Shown piece by piece: positions 50,902 to 60,247 of a stretch of DNA of 64,000 nt; the stretch's first letter is position 1; each line of letters opens with the position of its first letter. The stretch spans positions 124,001 through 188,000 of the forward strand of contig NZ_JAFMOW010000068.1 in the NCBI RefSeq assembly GCF_019049675.1, read 5' to 3'. The translations under genes were made by a program, and so were the position numbers. The DNA is from Rahnella bonaserana. Its GTDB lineage: Bacteria > Pseudomonadota > Gammaproteobacteria > Enterobacterales > Enterobacteriaceae. The notes below the pieces were generated by a model. It ran no database searches, was not told the origin of the DNA, and saw nothing but the letters and a program-made list of their open reading frames with translations.

Positions 50902-52635
50902 ATGTATCTGGAACGTATTGATATTGTCGGTTTTCGCGGGATTAACCGCTTGTCTTTAACTCTGACCCAGCCCGCTCAACGTGGCGCATCGATTACCGGC
51001 TCCTCCCGGCAGGGACAGGGCGAGTCCTTTCCCACCAACACCGTTCTCATCGGTGAGAACGCCTGGGGTAAATCCAGTCTGCTCGATGCCTTAACTCTGC
51101 TGCTTTCCCCGGAACCTAAGCTGTACTGCTTTAAACAAGAGGATTTCTATTTCCCGGCCGGTGAGGAGGAATCCAAATCCCAGTATCTGCACGTGGTATT
51201 TACGTTTTGTGAGAATCAGGCCGGTCATCATATGTCGCCGCGGTTTAATTCGCTCTCACCGCTTTGGGTGAAATGTGCCGATAAGCTCAACCGGATTTAT
51301 TACCGGCTGGAAGGCGAACTCGAGGACGATGGCAGCGTAATGACCCTGCGCAGTTTCCTGTCATCCAACGGTCAGCCTTTAAATCTGACGACGATTGATC
51401 CGCTGGCGCTGGCGCTGATCCGCCTCAATCCGGTCTTACGTTTACGCGATGCGCGTTTTATCCGCCGTCTGCGCAGTGAAACACTGGCGCCACGGCTGGC
51501 GGCTAATAATGAAGAACTGGCCAAACAACTGGATGAACTGACGCGGGAACTGGTTCACAGCCCGCAGACGCTAAAAAACAGTGAGTTGCGCAGCGGTCTT
51601 TCTGCGATGCAGCAATTGCTGGAACATTATTTTGCCGAACAAGGTACGTCGAGCAGTGTGCCGTGGCAGCAAAAACGTCATGGCCGCGCAGAAAGCCGCC
51701 GCGCATGGCGTTCTCTGGATAACATCAATCGTATGATTGCCGAACCCAACAGCCGCAGTATGCGGGTGATGCTGCTGGGGATGTTCTCGACGTTATTACA
51801 GGCCAAAGGCTCAGTTGTGTTGCATCCCGATGCCAGACCGCTGCTGCTTATCGAAGACCCCGAAACCCGCCTGCATCCGATCATGCTTTCTGTGGCGTGG
51901 GGCCTGCTGGATCAACTGCCGTTACAGCGGATCACTACCACCAATTCCGGCGATTTACTTTCCCTGGTGCCGGTCGAGCAAATTTGTCGTCTGGTGCGTG
52001 AGTCCGGTCGCGTGGCGGCTTACGGCATTGGTCCCGAAGGGCTGAGTCTGGAAGACAGTCGCCGCATTGCGTTTCATATTCGCTTTAACCGGCCGTCTTC
52101 TTTGTTCGCCCGTTGCTGGTTGCTGGTCGAAGGGGAAACGGAAGTCTGGTTGCTGAATCAGCTGGCGCGGCAATGCGGTTATCATTTTGAATCTGAAGGG
52201 ATCAAGGTGATCGAGTTTGCTCAGTGCGGGCTTAAACCGTTACTGCGTTTTGCCCGGCAAATGGGCATTGAATGGCATGCTCTGGTCGATGGTGATGAAG
52301 CGGGGCGCAAATACGCAGCGACGGTGATGGCTAATGTGGAAAGCCACGACGATACGCTGCGCTATCGCCTGACTGCGTTGCCGTCACAGGACATCGAGCA
52401 TTTTCTGTATCGTGAAGGTTTTGAAGACGTTTACCGCAAGCATGCAGCGATACCGGACAATGTGCCGATGTCGCCGAGGCGCATTATTGATAAGGCCATT
52501 CACCGCAGTTCAAAACCTGATCTGGCGATTGACGTGGCGATGGCGGCATCGCTGCGGGGAACCCCGTCGATTCCTCCGTTGCTGCGCCAGATGTTTTCCC
52601 GCGTGGCCTGGCTGGCACGCGGGAGAGCCGATTAA
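50902..52635 (+). CDS. ybjD: OLD-family ATP-dependent nuclease YbjD
   Basis: A 577-residue protein of the overcoming-lysogenization-defect class. The ATPase part has Walker A IGENAWGKSSLLDALTLLL (near residue 55) and the Walker B region LLIEDPETRLHPIM; a C-terminal TOPRIM domain carries WLLVEGETEVWLLN and LVDGDEAGRKYAA. It aligns with E. coli YbjD (552), but about 20 extra residues (AQRGASITGSSRQGQG) sit just before the Walker A strand. Stop codon overlaps that of the convergent ybjX by TTAA. OLD nucleases may act in DNA repair or phage defence; the role of YbjD is not known. Confidence 0.92.
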   Translation: MYLERIDIVGFRGINRLSLTLTQPAQRGASITGSSRQGQGESFPTNTVLIGENAWGKSSLLDALTLLLSPEPKLYCFKQEDFYFPAGEEESKSQYLHVVFTFCENQAGHHMSPRFNSLSPLWVKCADKLNRIYYRLEGELEDDGSVMTLRSFLSSNGQPLNLTTIDPLALALIRLNPVLRLRDARFIRRLRSETLAPRLAANNEELAKQLDELTRELVHSPQTLKNSELRSGLSAMQQLLEHYFAEQGTSSSVPWQQKRHGRAESRRAWRSLDNINRMIAEPNSRSMRVMLLGMFSTLLQAKGSVVLHPDARPLLLIEDPETRLHPIMLSVAWGLLDQLPLQRITTTNSGDLLSLVPVEQICRLVRESGRVAAYGIGPEGLSLEDSRRIAFHIRFNRPSSLFARCWLLVEGETEVWLLNQLARQCGYHFESEGIKVIEFAQCGLKPLLRFARQMGIEWHALVDGDEAGRKYAATVMANVESHDDTLRYRLTALPSQDIEHFLYREGFEDVYRKHAAIPDNVPMSPRRIIDKAIHRSSKPDLAIDVAMAASLRGTPSIPPLLRQMFSRVAWLARGRAD

Positions 52636-53621
52636 GCCGCCTGGGTTTGTGCGACAGTAACCGGGTTGCCATGTCCGCTGGTGAATGTCTGGCGGATCTG
52701 GTTTTCCAGGTCATCTAACAGCTGATAACGGCGGCGATACTCGGAACGACGTTTACTGGCGATTTCTTCCAGTGGCCGGTGAGCAATCTGGCGGGGCAGA
52801 TGGAAATAACCGTCTTCTCCCTGTTTTGCATCCAGCGTTTCCCAGAAGCTGTCGTAATCGGCAAACACCATCCCTTTGCGTTTTTTGTAACGCGGATCTT
52901 CATAAATATGCGTGTGGTTGCCGACAGCAATCAGTTGCGTCATGCCTGTCACATCCGCCAGCGTTGTCAGCGCTTCAATCACCAGACGTTTCGGGAACAA
53001 ACCGTGACAGGCTTTGGTGGCAGTCTGAATTTCCTGATGATCAACATGGGCGCGCGGCCCTTGCAATGCGCCAATAAACAAGGTCGGCTGACCCTGATAC
53101 TCAATAAAGGAGAACGTCACGATAGCAATCGGTTCTCCCTGCGGGTTATTGAACGACAGCGTCGCTTCGCCTTCTTTATCCAGACGGCTGACCGCGTTAA
53201 AGGTAATGGCGTAACGCTGTTCTTCTTTACCGGTCAGGGTAGCAATCGCCATCGGTTTTTTATTCAGATAGCCGTGATTAATGGCGTCTGGCAGGCAATC
53301 CTGAATCATGTCGTAATGATCAGTGATCCGTTTCAGGGCCTGCTCCTGCGTGATATTCGCCGCCTGATAAGTGCGATGTAACTTCGCCGGTAAACCGGGC
53401 ATTGCAACCAGGATTTCATCACGCTGCGGATGCTGCGCCAGATAATCAAGCAGCGCAAACGTTCTGCGCGGTTGCTTCAGGGTGCGAAAAAGGAATTTAA
53501 GGCGATAGCGCGGTAATTTCCAGGACGGTCCCGGTGTAATGCGGTTGGTGAGCAAAGCCTTCATCAACTGCAAGCCTGAAAGCGGGGCTTTTTCTACGCT
53601 AGGATAATGGAGAGTCGTCAT
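52632..53621 (-). CDS. ybjX: DUF535/VirK-family protein YbjX
   Basis: A 329-residue soluble protein of the VirK/YbjX (DUF535) family. HYDMIQDCLPDAINHGYLNKKP, IVTFSFIEYQGQPTLFIGALQGPR, LIAVGNHTHIYEDPRYKKRKGMVFADYDSFWE and the C-terminal ASKRRSEYRRRYQLLD are typical. Relatives in Salmonella and Shigella are linked to envelope or surface-protein functions and PhoP-type control. Convergent with ybjD (overlapping stops). In E. coli macAB would follow upstream; here cspD follows directly. Confidence 0.92.
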   Translation of the reverse strand: MTTLHYPSVEKAPLSGLQLMKALLTNRITPGPSWKLPRYRLKFLFRTLKQPRRTFALLDYLAQHPQRDEILVAMPGLPAKLHRTYQAANITQEQALKRITDHYDMIQDCLPDAINHGYLNKKPMAIATLTGKEEQRYAITFNAVSRLDKEGEATLSFNNPQGEPIAIVTFSFIEYQGQPTLFIGALQGPRAHVDHQEIQTATKACHGLFPKRLVIEALTTLADVTGMTQLIAVGNHTHIYEDPRYKKRKGMVFADYDSFWETLDAKQGEDGYFHLPRQIAHRPLEEIASKRRSEYRRRYQLLDDLENQIRQTFTSGHGNPVTVAQTQAA

Positions 53622-53945
53622 GGTCTTTACCTGTTATTTGCAACCGGGTTTTTGTTACCGATATTTCAACAGGAGATGGATAAACGACTGTGCAACGGGG
53701 AAAAGTATGGAGAAATTGAACGTGGTTTGTTGAGATTGTGTTTAGATTTGATTTTGTTTATGTCGTGTCTTAGCAATTGGTGTCTAAAAAATGTACTTTA
53801 TTTTAGTAAAGAGGACTTGAAGCCTGAGTCATTCTCCCCCATAAATAAAAATGCCAGTCAGTGAGTGACCGGCATTTGAAGTTGAAGCGTTAACTGGCAT
53901 GTCGTTTTGAAATGATCAGTAATGGACCGGGCAATGCTGAACCGG
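53622..53945. other. Intergenic ybjX-cspD region, no gene
   Basis: The 324-base gap is AT-rich, about 40% GC or less in the centre, and should hold the ybjX promoter plus the cspD terminator at 53849-53877. A plus-strand open frame from 53607 has no recognisable domain and overlaps the ybjX start on the other strand. Two TGTTTA words near 53740-53760 have the wrong spacing for a PhoP box. No remnant of macAB is visible. Confidence 0.6.
53849..53877 (-). terminator. Terminator of cspD
   Basis: AATGCC-GTCA and TGAC-GGCATT form a stem with one mismatch and a GTGAG-type loop; read on the minus strand it is followed by TTTTATTTAT, about 70 bases after the cspD stop. Confidence 0.75.
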
Positions 53946-54167
53946 TCAGGCGACCGCTTCACTTTCCACTGGAATAATGAGGCTGGCATGATTCCCCTTT
54001 GGGCCTTCATGAACGTCGAAATTGACCTGCTGGCCGGCTTTTAATGTCCGGTAACCCTCCATCTGGATTGTGGAGTAGTGAGCGAAGATGTCTTCACCGC
54101 CATTTTGCGGGCAAATGAAGCCAAAGCCTTTAGCATTATTGAACCATTTAACAGTACCCGTCTGCAT
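53946..54167 (-). CDS. cspD: Cold-shock-like protein CspD
   Basis: A 73-residue cold-shock-domain protein. RNP1 is KGFGFI and RNP2 is DIFAHYS, on a five-stranded beta barrel. Despite the name, E. coli CspD is induced in stationary phase, inhibits DNA replication and is linked to persistence; the sequence matches that subtype (TIQMEGYRTLKAGQQVNFDVHEGPKGNHA). Divergent from clpS, as in E. coli. Confidence 0.96.
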   Translation of the reverse strand: MQTGTVKWFNNAKGFGFICPQNGGEDIFAHYSTIQMEGYRTLKAGQQVNFDVHEGPKGNHASLIIPVESEAVA

Positions 54168-54561
54168 GCTTCTGCATCCCTCTCATGACTAGTCTGGTAG
54201 TAAATAGATAAAGCCAGTTGAGTGAGCACGTAGGCCAGAACGAAGCGGATAAGCGCCTGTTCAGGCCGGTTTAAACCCCGTCCGGCTCACGAATTTACAC
54301 TCTAGTGGAATAGAGAAAGACGTCAAGGAAACGGCATTTGTCCCGGGGGAGCAGATAACCAAAGTTTGAAGCAGGTAACGCTATTGACATATTTTGTTAA
54401 ATTTTCACCGGCGTTATCTGTTGCACGTAAGACATTTTGTGCAGCGGCAAGGTGAGGCCAGAGATGGTAAAATACGGTAATAACGGCGTGAGGCTCTGCA
54501 GAAAGCCTTCATGCTTGTGTATTTGGCTTCCGACACGATCTTCACAGGTGATGAACAGGCA
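54168..54561. other. Divergent cspD-clpS promoter region
   Basis: The 394-base gap between cspD and clpS contains no gene that I can support. Noted are a GGTTTAAACC palindrome at 54268-54277 flanked by GCCGG / CCGGC, a TTGACA at 54384-54389, and a TAAAAT at 54468-54473 that could be a clpS -10 box. Promoters for both genes must lie here; none can be placed firmly. Confidence 0.5.
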
Positions 54562-54882
54562 ATGGGCAATAATCAAGACTGGCTAAATTTTGAACATTTG
54601 GCGGCGGATAAGCAAAAGGATGAGGTAAAACCGCCATCTATGTATAAAGTTATATTAAACAACGACGATTACACTCCAATGGAATTTGTGATTGACGTTC
54701 TGCAAAAGTTCTTTTCTTATGATATTGAACGTGCAACGCAACTGATGCTCCAGGTGCACTATAGAGGCAAAGCGATATGCGGTGTTTATACAGCCGAAGT
54801 CGCGGAAACCAAGGTCGCACACGTAAATGAGTACGCCAAGGAGAATGAGCATCCGTTGCTGTGTACGCTGGAAAAAGCCTGA
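54562..54882 (+). CDS. clpS: ClpAP adaptor ClpS
   Basis: A 106-residue adaptor that delivers N-end-rule substrates (N-terminal Leu, Phe, Tyr, Trp) to ClpA. The flexible N-terminal tail is followed by the conserved core [28 protein letters not shown], whose NDD and hydrophobic pocket bind the substrate N-terminus. Length equals E. coli ClpS (106). ATG 54562 was chosen by that alignment; the extra 17 codons upstream in frame are not conserved. It starts the clpS-clpA operon; aat nearby encodes the transferase that creates N-degrons. Confidence 0.95.
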   Translation: MGNNQDWLNFEHLAADKQKDEVKPPSMYKVILNNDDYTPMEFVIDVLQKFFSYDIERATQLMLQVHYRGKAICGVYTAEVAETKVAHVNEYAKENEHPLLCTLEKA

Positions 54883-54909
54883 TTAAGGCAATCTATTTGG
54901 GAGGTGCCT

Positions 54910-57192
54910 ATGCTCAATCAAGAACTTGAACTCAGTCTCAACATGGCTTTCGCAAGAGCCCGTGAGCACCGGCATGAGTTTATGACCGTGGAGCACCTGT
55001 TGCTGGCGTTGCTCAGCAACCCTGCTGCCCGTGAAGCGCTTGAAGCTTGTACAGTAGATCTGGTGGCATTACGCCAGGAGCTGGAAGCCTTCATCGAGCA
55101 AACCACACCCACCTTACCTGCCAGTGAAGAGGAACGTGACACCCAGCCTACGCTGAGTTTCCAGCGCGTTCTGCAACGTGCGGTATTCCACGTGCAATCT
55201 TCTGGCCGCAGCGAAGTATCTGGCGCCAACGTCCTGGTCGCGATTTTCAGCGAACAGGAATCTCAGGCAGCTTATCTCCTGCGCAAACATGACGTCAGCC
55301 GCCTTGATGTGGTGAACTTTATTTCGCATGGCACCCGTAAAGATGAATCGGGCAGCCAGGCGCAAAACAATGCGGAAAACCCAGTTAACGAAGAGCAGTC
55401 GGCGGGGGAAGATCGTATGGAGAACTTCACCACTAATCTCAACCAGTTAGCGCGTGTGGGTGGTATTGATCCGCTGATTGGCCGTGACAAAGAACTGGAG
55501 CGCGCCATTCAGGTGCTCTGCCGTCGCCGTAAGAACAACCCGCTGCTGGTGGGCGAATCCGGCGTAGGTAAAACCGCGATTGCCGAAGGTCTGGCATGGC
55601 GAATTGAGCAGGGCGATGTGCCGGAAGTGATGGCCGACTGCACCCTGTATTCTCTGGATATCGGTTCGTTGCTGGCGGGCACAAAATACCGCGGTGATTT
55701 CGAAAAACGTTTCAAATCTCTGCTGAAACAGCTGGAGCAGGATAAGAACAGCATCCTGTTTATTGATGAAATTCACACGATCATTGGTGCCGGTGCGGCA
55801 TCGGGCGGTCAGGTGGATGCGGCAAACCTCATCAAGCCATTGCTTTCCAGCGGTAAAATCCGCGTGATCGGTTCCACCACCTATCAGGAATTCAGTAATA
55901 TCTTTGAGAAAGACCGTGCACTGGCGCGTCGTTTCCAGAAAATTGATATTACTGAGCCAAGCGTGGAAGAAACGGTTCAGATCATTAACGGCCTGAAAAC
56001 GAAATACGAAGCGCATCACGACGTGCGTTATACCGCGAAAGCAGTGCGTGCGGCAGTGGAGTTGTCGGTCAAATACATCAATGACCGTCATCTGCCGGAC
56101 AAAGCTATCGACGTCATCGACGAAGCGGGCGCGCGCAGCCGGTTAATCCCGGTCAGCAAACGCAAGAAAACCGTTAACGTCAGCGATATCGAAAGCGTTG
56201 TGGCGCGTATTGCCCGCATTCCGGAAAAAACCGTGTCTGCGACAGACCGCGATGTGCTGAAAAATCTGGGCGATCGTCTGAAAATGCTGGTCTTCGGACA
56301 GGATCCTGCCATCGAAGCGCTGACTGAAGCGATTAAGATGAGCCGCGCCGGTCTGGGTCAGGATCACAAGCCTGTCGGTTCGTTCCTCTTCGCCGGTCCT
56401 ACCGGTGTGGGTAAAACCGAAGTCACGGTTCAGCTGGCGAAAGCGCTGGATATCGAACTGCTGCGCTTTGACATGTCGGAATACATGGAGCGTCATACGG
56501 TCAGTCGTCTGATCGGTGCGCCTCCGGGATATGTCGGCTTTGATCAGGGCGGTTTGCTGACGGATGCTGTCATTAAACATCCTCACGCCGTGGTGCTGCT
56601 CGATGAAATCGAGAAGGCGCATCCGGATGTCTTCAACCTGCTGTTGCAGGTCATGGACAACGGCACGCTGACTGATAACAACGGGCGCAAAGCCGATTTC
56701 CGTAATGTGATTTTGGTGATGACCACTAACGCCGGTGTACGTGAAACGGAACGTAAATCGATTGGTCTGGTTCATCAGGATAACAGCCCTGATGCGATGG
56801 AAGAGATCAAACGTACCTTTACGCCGGAATTCCGTAACCGTCTCGACAACGTTATCTGGTTTAACCATCTGTCTACGGAAGTTATCCAGCAGGTTGTCGA
56901 TAAATTTATCGTCGAACTGCAGGCGCAGCTGGATGCTAAGGGCGTTTCTCTGGAAGTCAGCGATGAAGCGCGCGACTGGCTGACCGTTAAAGGCTACGAC
57001 CGTGCGATGGGTGCGCGTCCGATGACCCGTACCGTTCAGGAAAACCTGAAGAAACCACTCGCCAACGAACTGCTGTTTGGTTCACTGGTGGAGGGTGGTT
57101 CTGTCTCTGTTGCCCTGGACAAAGCGGCTGACAAGCTGACTTATCACTTCATGAGTGCGCAGAAGAAAAAACCGGAAGGTGCGGTGCATTAA
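54910..57192 (+). CDS. clpA: ATP-dependent Clp protease ATPase subunit ClpA
   Basis: A 760-residue AAA+ unfoldase that feeds substrates to ClpP. N-terminal repeat domain (residues about 1-145, bound by ClpS), D1 with Walker A GESGVGKT and Walker B ILFIDEIHTI, D2 with GPTGVGKT and VVLLDEIEKAHPD, and the ClpP-docking loop of the IGL type at SIGLVHQDN. ATG 54910 was chosen over an in-frame GTG two codons upstream because it matches E. coli and sits after GGGAGGTG. Follows clpS by 27 bases; ends in a strong terminator. Confidence 0.97.
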   Translation: MLNQELELSLNMAFARAREHRHEFMTVEHLLLALLSNPAAREALEACTVDLVALRQELEAFIEQTTPTLPASEEERDTQPTLSFQRVLQRAVFHVQSSGRSEVSGANVLVAIFSEQESQAAYLLRKHDVSRLDVVNFISHGTRKDESGSQAQNNAENPVNEEQSAGEDRMENFTTNLNQLARVGGIDPLIGRDKELERAIQVLCRRRKNNPLLVGESGVGKTAIAEGLAWRIEQGDVPEVMADCTLYSLDIGSLLAGTKYRGDFEKRFKSLLKQLEQDKNSILFIDEIHTIIGAGAASGGQVDAANLIKPLLSSGKIRVIGSTTYQEFSNIFEKDRALARRFQKIDITEPSVEETVQIINGLKTKYEAHHDVRYTAKAVRAAVELSVKYINDRHLPDKAIDVIDEAGARSRLIPVSKRKKTVNVSDIESVVARIARIPEKTVSATDRDVLKNLGDRLKMLVFGQDPAIEALTEAIKMSRAGLGQDHKPVGSFLFAGPTGVGKTEVTVQLAKALDIELLRFDMSEYMERHTVSRLIGAPPGYVGFDQGGLLTDAVIKHPHAVVLLDEIEKAHPDVFNLLLQVMDNGTLTDNNGRKADFRNVILVMTTNAGVRETERKSIGLVHQDNSPDAMEEIKRTFTPEFRNRLDNVIWFNHLSTEVIQQVVDKFIVELQAQLDAKGVSLEVSDEARDWLTVKGYDRAMGARPMTRTVQENLKKPLANELLFGSLVEGGSVSVALDKAADKLTYHFMSAQKKKPEGAVH

Positions 57193-57214
57193 TTTTCATC
57201 AGTGATGAAAAAAC

Positions 57215-57245
57215 AAAAGGCGATGTGAAAACATCGCCTTTTTTC
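57215..57245 (+). terminator. Terminator of clpSA
   Basis: AAAAGGCGATGT and ACATCGCCTTTT pair around GAAA and run into TTTTTT, 22 bases after the clpA stop. Confidence 0.93.
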
Positions 57246-57333
57246 TTTCCGAAATTCTTTATTTAATTGCAGTAATTAGTGAGGGATTTCAGAAAGGATA
57301 GTGGAATAAATAATGGAACAAATGCCGGATTGC

Positions 57334-57383
57334 GGATACCACAAAACGCCCTTGCAACAGCAGGAAGGGCGAAAAGGGTATCC
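57334..57383 (-). terminator. Terminator of infA
   Basis: An extended stem, GGATACC with GGTATCC outside and CGCCCTT with AAGGGCG inside, lies 41 bases after the infA stop on the minus strand, with TTTTG between the stems. The gap 57246-57423 contains no tRNA-Ser gene, although E. coli has serW between clpA and infA. Confidence 0.7.
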
Positions 57384-57423
57384 TCAGGTATCGCCGGAAA
57401 ATCAGCGATGAGTGAGCCGCTTA

Positions 57424-57660
<237 letters not shown>

Positions 57661-57735
57661 CTACCATAGTTTTTAACCGGCAAGATAATGCCGAAAAACC
57701 CACATTATGTAAAGAAGTATGGTCCATGACCGCAC

Positions 57736-58470
57736 CTATTCCCTATCCTTCGGGAACACCGGCAGGTCTTCATCATGTGGGGATAAGTCTTGTGGCAACC
57801 AGCAATCCGGCGCTAACGCACGTTGCGAAAGTTCGGATAACTGCTGCAAAAATTGGCGGCGGGGGATCTCTCTCGCACCCAGCGACGCAGTGTGAGGGTT
57901 GAGAACCTGACAGTCAATCAGTTCTCCACCATTGCGGGAAAAATGTTGGCAAAAAACCATCAGCGCGGCTTTTGAGGCGTTTTCACGGCGACTGAACATC
58001 GACTCGCCGCAAAATAACCCGCCAACAGAAACACCGTATAATCCGCCAACCAGTTCATTTTCTTCCCAGACTTCCACTGAATGCGCCCGGCCGGCTTCGT
58101 GCAACTCCTGATAACCGCGCTGAACCAGCGGCCCGATCCAGGTGCCGTCCTCACGCTGCATCGCACAGGCACGTATGACCTTTTCAAATTGCTGGTTAAG
58201 CGTGAAACGAAAAGGCATTTTGCGCATGAAACGTTTCAGACTCCGGCTGACATGACGTTCACCGGGAACTAAAATTGCGCGGGGATCGGGCGACCACCAG
58301 AGGATCATTTCCCCCGGTTCAAACCAGGGGAAAACGCCGTACTGATACGCGGAAAGCAGGCGAGGGGCAGTAAGGTCACCCCCGATAGCCAGCAGGCCAT
58401 TCGGCTCCTGCAACGCAGTTTCAGGATCCGGAAAATTGACTGAACTGGCCTCAAGCTTTACTAACCGCAT
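57736..58470 (-). CDS. aat: Leucyl/phenylalanyl-tRNA-protein transferase Aat
   Basis: A 244-residue transferase that adds Leu or Phe from aminoacyl-tRNA to N-terminal Lys or Arg of proteins, creating N-degrons for ClpS-ClpAP. Signatures: [39 protein letters not shown], and [29 protein letters not shown]. The ATG at 58470 has AAGGAG upstream; eight codons of in-frame extension to 58494 are unlikely. Lies between infA and cydC as in E. coli, in functional company with clpSA. Confidence 0.96.
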   Translation of the reverse strand: MRLVKLEASSVNFPDPETALQEPNGLLAIGGDLTAPRLLSAYQYGVFPWFEPGEMILWWSPDPRAILVPGERHVSRSLKRFMRKMPFRFTLNQQFEKVIRACAMQREDGTWIGPLVQRGYQELHEAGRAHSVEVWEENELVGGLYGVSVGGLFCGESMFSRRENASKAALMVFCQHFSRNGGELIDCQVLNPHTASLGAREIPRRQFLQQLSELSQRALAPDCWLPQDLSPHDEDLPVFPKDRE

Positions 58471-58523
58471 AGATCTCCTTATCCGGCGACTCACGGGCCG
58501 CCGCTAAACTGGCAACTACGACG

Positions 58524-60245
58524 TCAGGTGCGTGACAAAAACCGCGCGTACCGGCCCTGTGCAGCAATTAACGACGCATGATCACCTTGCTCCACAATCT
58601 GACCTTCCTCCATAACGCAAATCCTGTCGAAAGTTTCCAGACCTTGCAGCCGGTGCGTCACTAAGAGTAGCGTCTTATTCTGACAATGCTTGTGCAGCAG
58701 TGCCAAAATATGTTGTTCCGTTTCCGCATCAAGCCCTTCTGTCGGTTCATCGAGCAACCACAGCGGAGCATCATGCAGCAAAGCACGCGCCAGCCCGATA
58801 CGACGCTGTTCACCACCGGAAAGCTGACGCCCGCCTTCACCGAGCCAGGCGTTCAGGCCTTCGTTTTCCAGCAACACATCCAGATCAACCTGTCTCAGTA
58901 CATCTGCGATTTGTTCATCGGTGCAGTGCGGCGCGGCCATGCGCAGGTTTTCACGCAGCGTGGTGTTAAAGACGTGCGCACGCTGGCTGACAACGGTGAT
59001 CATCTTACGCAGGGTCGCTTCATCGTAATCGCCAATCGCATGGTCATTGATGTCAAGCGTGCCGCTGGTGATATCCCAGCCGCGGGTCAGCAGTTGCAGC
59101 AAGGTAGATTTGCCACAGCCTGTCTGGCCGAGCAGGGCGATATGTTCACCGGCACGGACATCCAGCGTGATGTTTTTCAGCACAGGCAGCGGCTGTCCGG
59201 GATAGGTGAAGTTCAGATTTTGCAGCGACAGGCTGACGTGTTCAGCGGCAACCGGACCTTGTGTCGGGAAAGTCACGTCAGCAGGCTGGTCGATAATCTG
59301 GCTGACACGCTGAGCCGAAGCGATAACTTGTCCGAGATGCTGAAAAGCCGCTGCGACCGGCCCCAGCGCTTCGAAAGCGGCAAGCGGAGTAAATACGAAT
59401 AAAGCAATCAGTGCGCCTGGCTGCGGGAACTTACTGATGCCACCGGCGGCCAGCCACAGCATCAGCGTGACCGTCAGACCGGCCGCTGCAATCACCATCG
59501 CCTGCGACAATCCGGTCAGTTTTGCCTGCTGTTGCTGGCGCAACATCCAGCGGCGTTCGATATCGTTCAGTTGCTGGCGGAATCGTAGCTGAGCGCCAAA
59601 GACCACCAGTTCAGACTGGCCCTGTAACCAGGACGTCAGGTGCATGCGGTAATCGCTGCGCAGCGCGGTCAGCTCACGGCCAGCCGGTTTACCTGCACGG
59701 TAGAAAATTACCGGCAGGAGCAACATCAGCACCAGCATGATCGCACCAAGCGTCAGCGCCAGTTTCATATCGAGGAAACTCAGGCCAAATGTCACCAGAA
59801 GAATGACCACCAGCGCACTCACCAGCGGAGAAATCACCCGCAGATACAAATGGTCCAGCGTATCGACATCGGCCACCAGCCGGTTTAGCAAATCGGCCTG
59901 ACGAAAACGGGCAATCCCCCCCGGCGACAGCGGCATGATTTTGGTGAATGTAAACACGCGAAGATGCGCCAGCACGCGGAATGTCGCGTCATGGCTGACC
60001 AGACGCTCAGCGTAACGGCCTGCGGTACGAAATATCGCAGCTCCGCGCACACCGGCGGCAGGAAGCATGTAGTTGAAACTGTATAAACCGGCAATACCCG
60101 CCACGGCGGAGGCTGCCAGGAACCAGCCGGAAAGGGTCAGCAGCCCGATGCTCGCCAGCAAAGTGACGATAGCCAGAATGACACCGAGAGACAGGCGGAA
60201 CCAGTGACGGCGGTACAGCGTGAGATAAGGCAGAAGAGTTTTCAT
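58524..60245 (-). CDS. cydC: Thiol reductant ABC exporter subunit CydC
   Basis: A 573-residue fused permease-ATPase that with CydD exports cysteine and glutathione to the periplasm, needed for cytochrome bd assembly. Six-helix domain at the N-terminus, then Walker A LLGQTGCGKSTLLQLLT, signature LSGGEQRRIGLARAL and Walker B LWLLDEPTEGLD. Length equals E. coli CydC (573). Starts two bases after cydD, whose stop falls just after its ribosome site AAGGAG. Confidence 0.97.
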   Translation of the reverse strand: MKTLLPYLTLYRRHWFRLSLGVILAIVTLLASIGLLTLSGWFLAASAVAGIAGLYSFNYMLPAAGVRGAAIFRTAGRYAERLVSHDATFRVLAHLRVFTFTKIMPLSPGGIARFRQADLLNRLVADVDTLDHLYLRVISPLVSALVVILLVTFGLSFLDMKLALTLGAIMLVLMLLLPVIFYRAGKPAGRELTALRSDYRMHLTSWLQGQSELVVFGAQLRFRQQLNDIERRWMLRQQQQAKLTGLSQAMVIAAAGLTVTLMLWLAAGGISKFPQPGALIALFVFTPLAAFEALGPVAAAFQHLGQVIASAQRVSQIIDQPADVTFPTQGPVAAEHVSLSLQNLNFTYPGQPLPVLKNITLDVRAGEHIALLGQTGCGKSTLLQLLTRGWDITSGTLDINDHAIGDYDEATLRKMITVVSQRAHVFNTTLRENLRMAAPHCTDEQIADVLRQVDLDVLLENEGLNAWLGEGGRQLSGGEQRRIGLARALLHDAPLWLLDEPTEGLDAETEQHILALLHKHCQNKTLLLVTHRLQGLETFDRICVMEEGQIVEQGDHASLIAAQGRYARFLSRT

Positions 60246-60247
60246 GA

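Noticed and set aside
53738-53762. Two TGTTTA words resembling a PhoP box near ybjX
   Set aside because: They are ten bases apart, whereas PhoP boxes need five; AT-rich chance occurrence is likely.
53607-53864. 85-codon open frame between ybjX and cspD
   Set aside because: It overlaps the ybjX start on the other strand, includes the cspD terminator stem, and has no plausible ribosome site or domain.
57246-57423. Possible serW tRNA between clpA and infA
   Set aside because: No cloverleaf, no GGTTCGAATCC-type T arm and no CCA end could be found; only the infA terminator hairpin is present.
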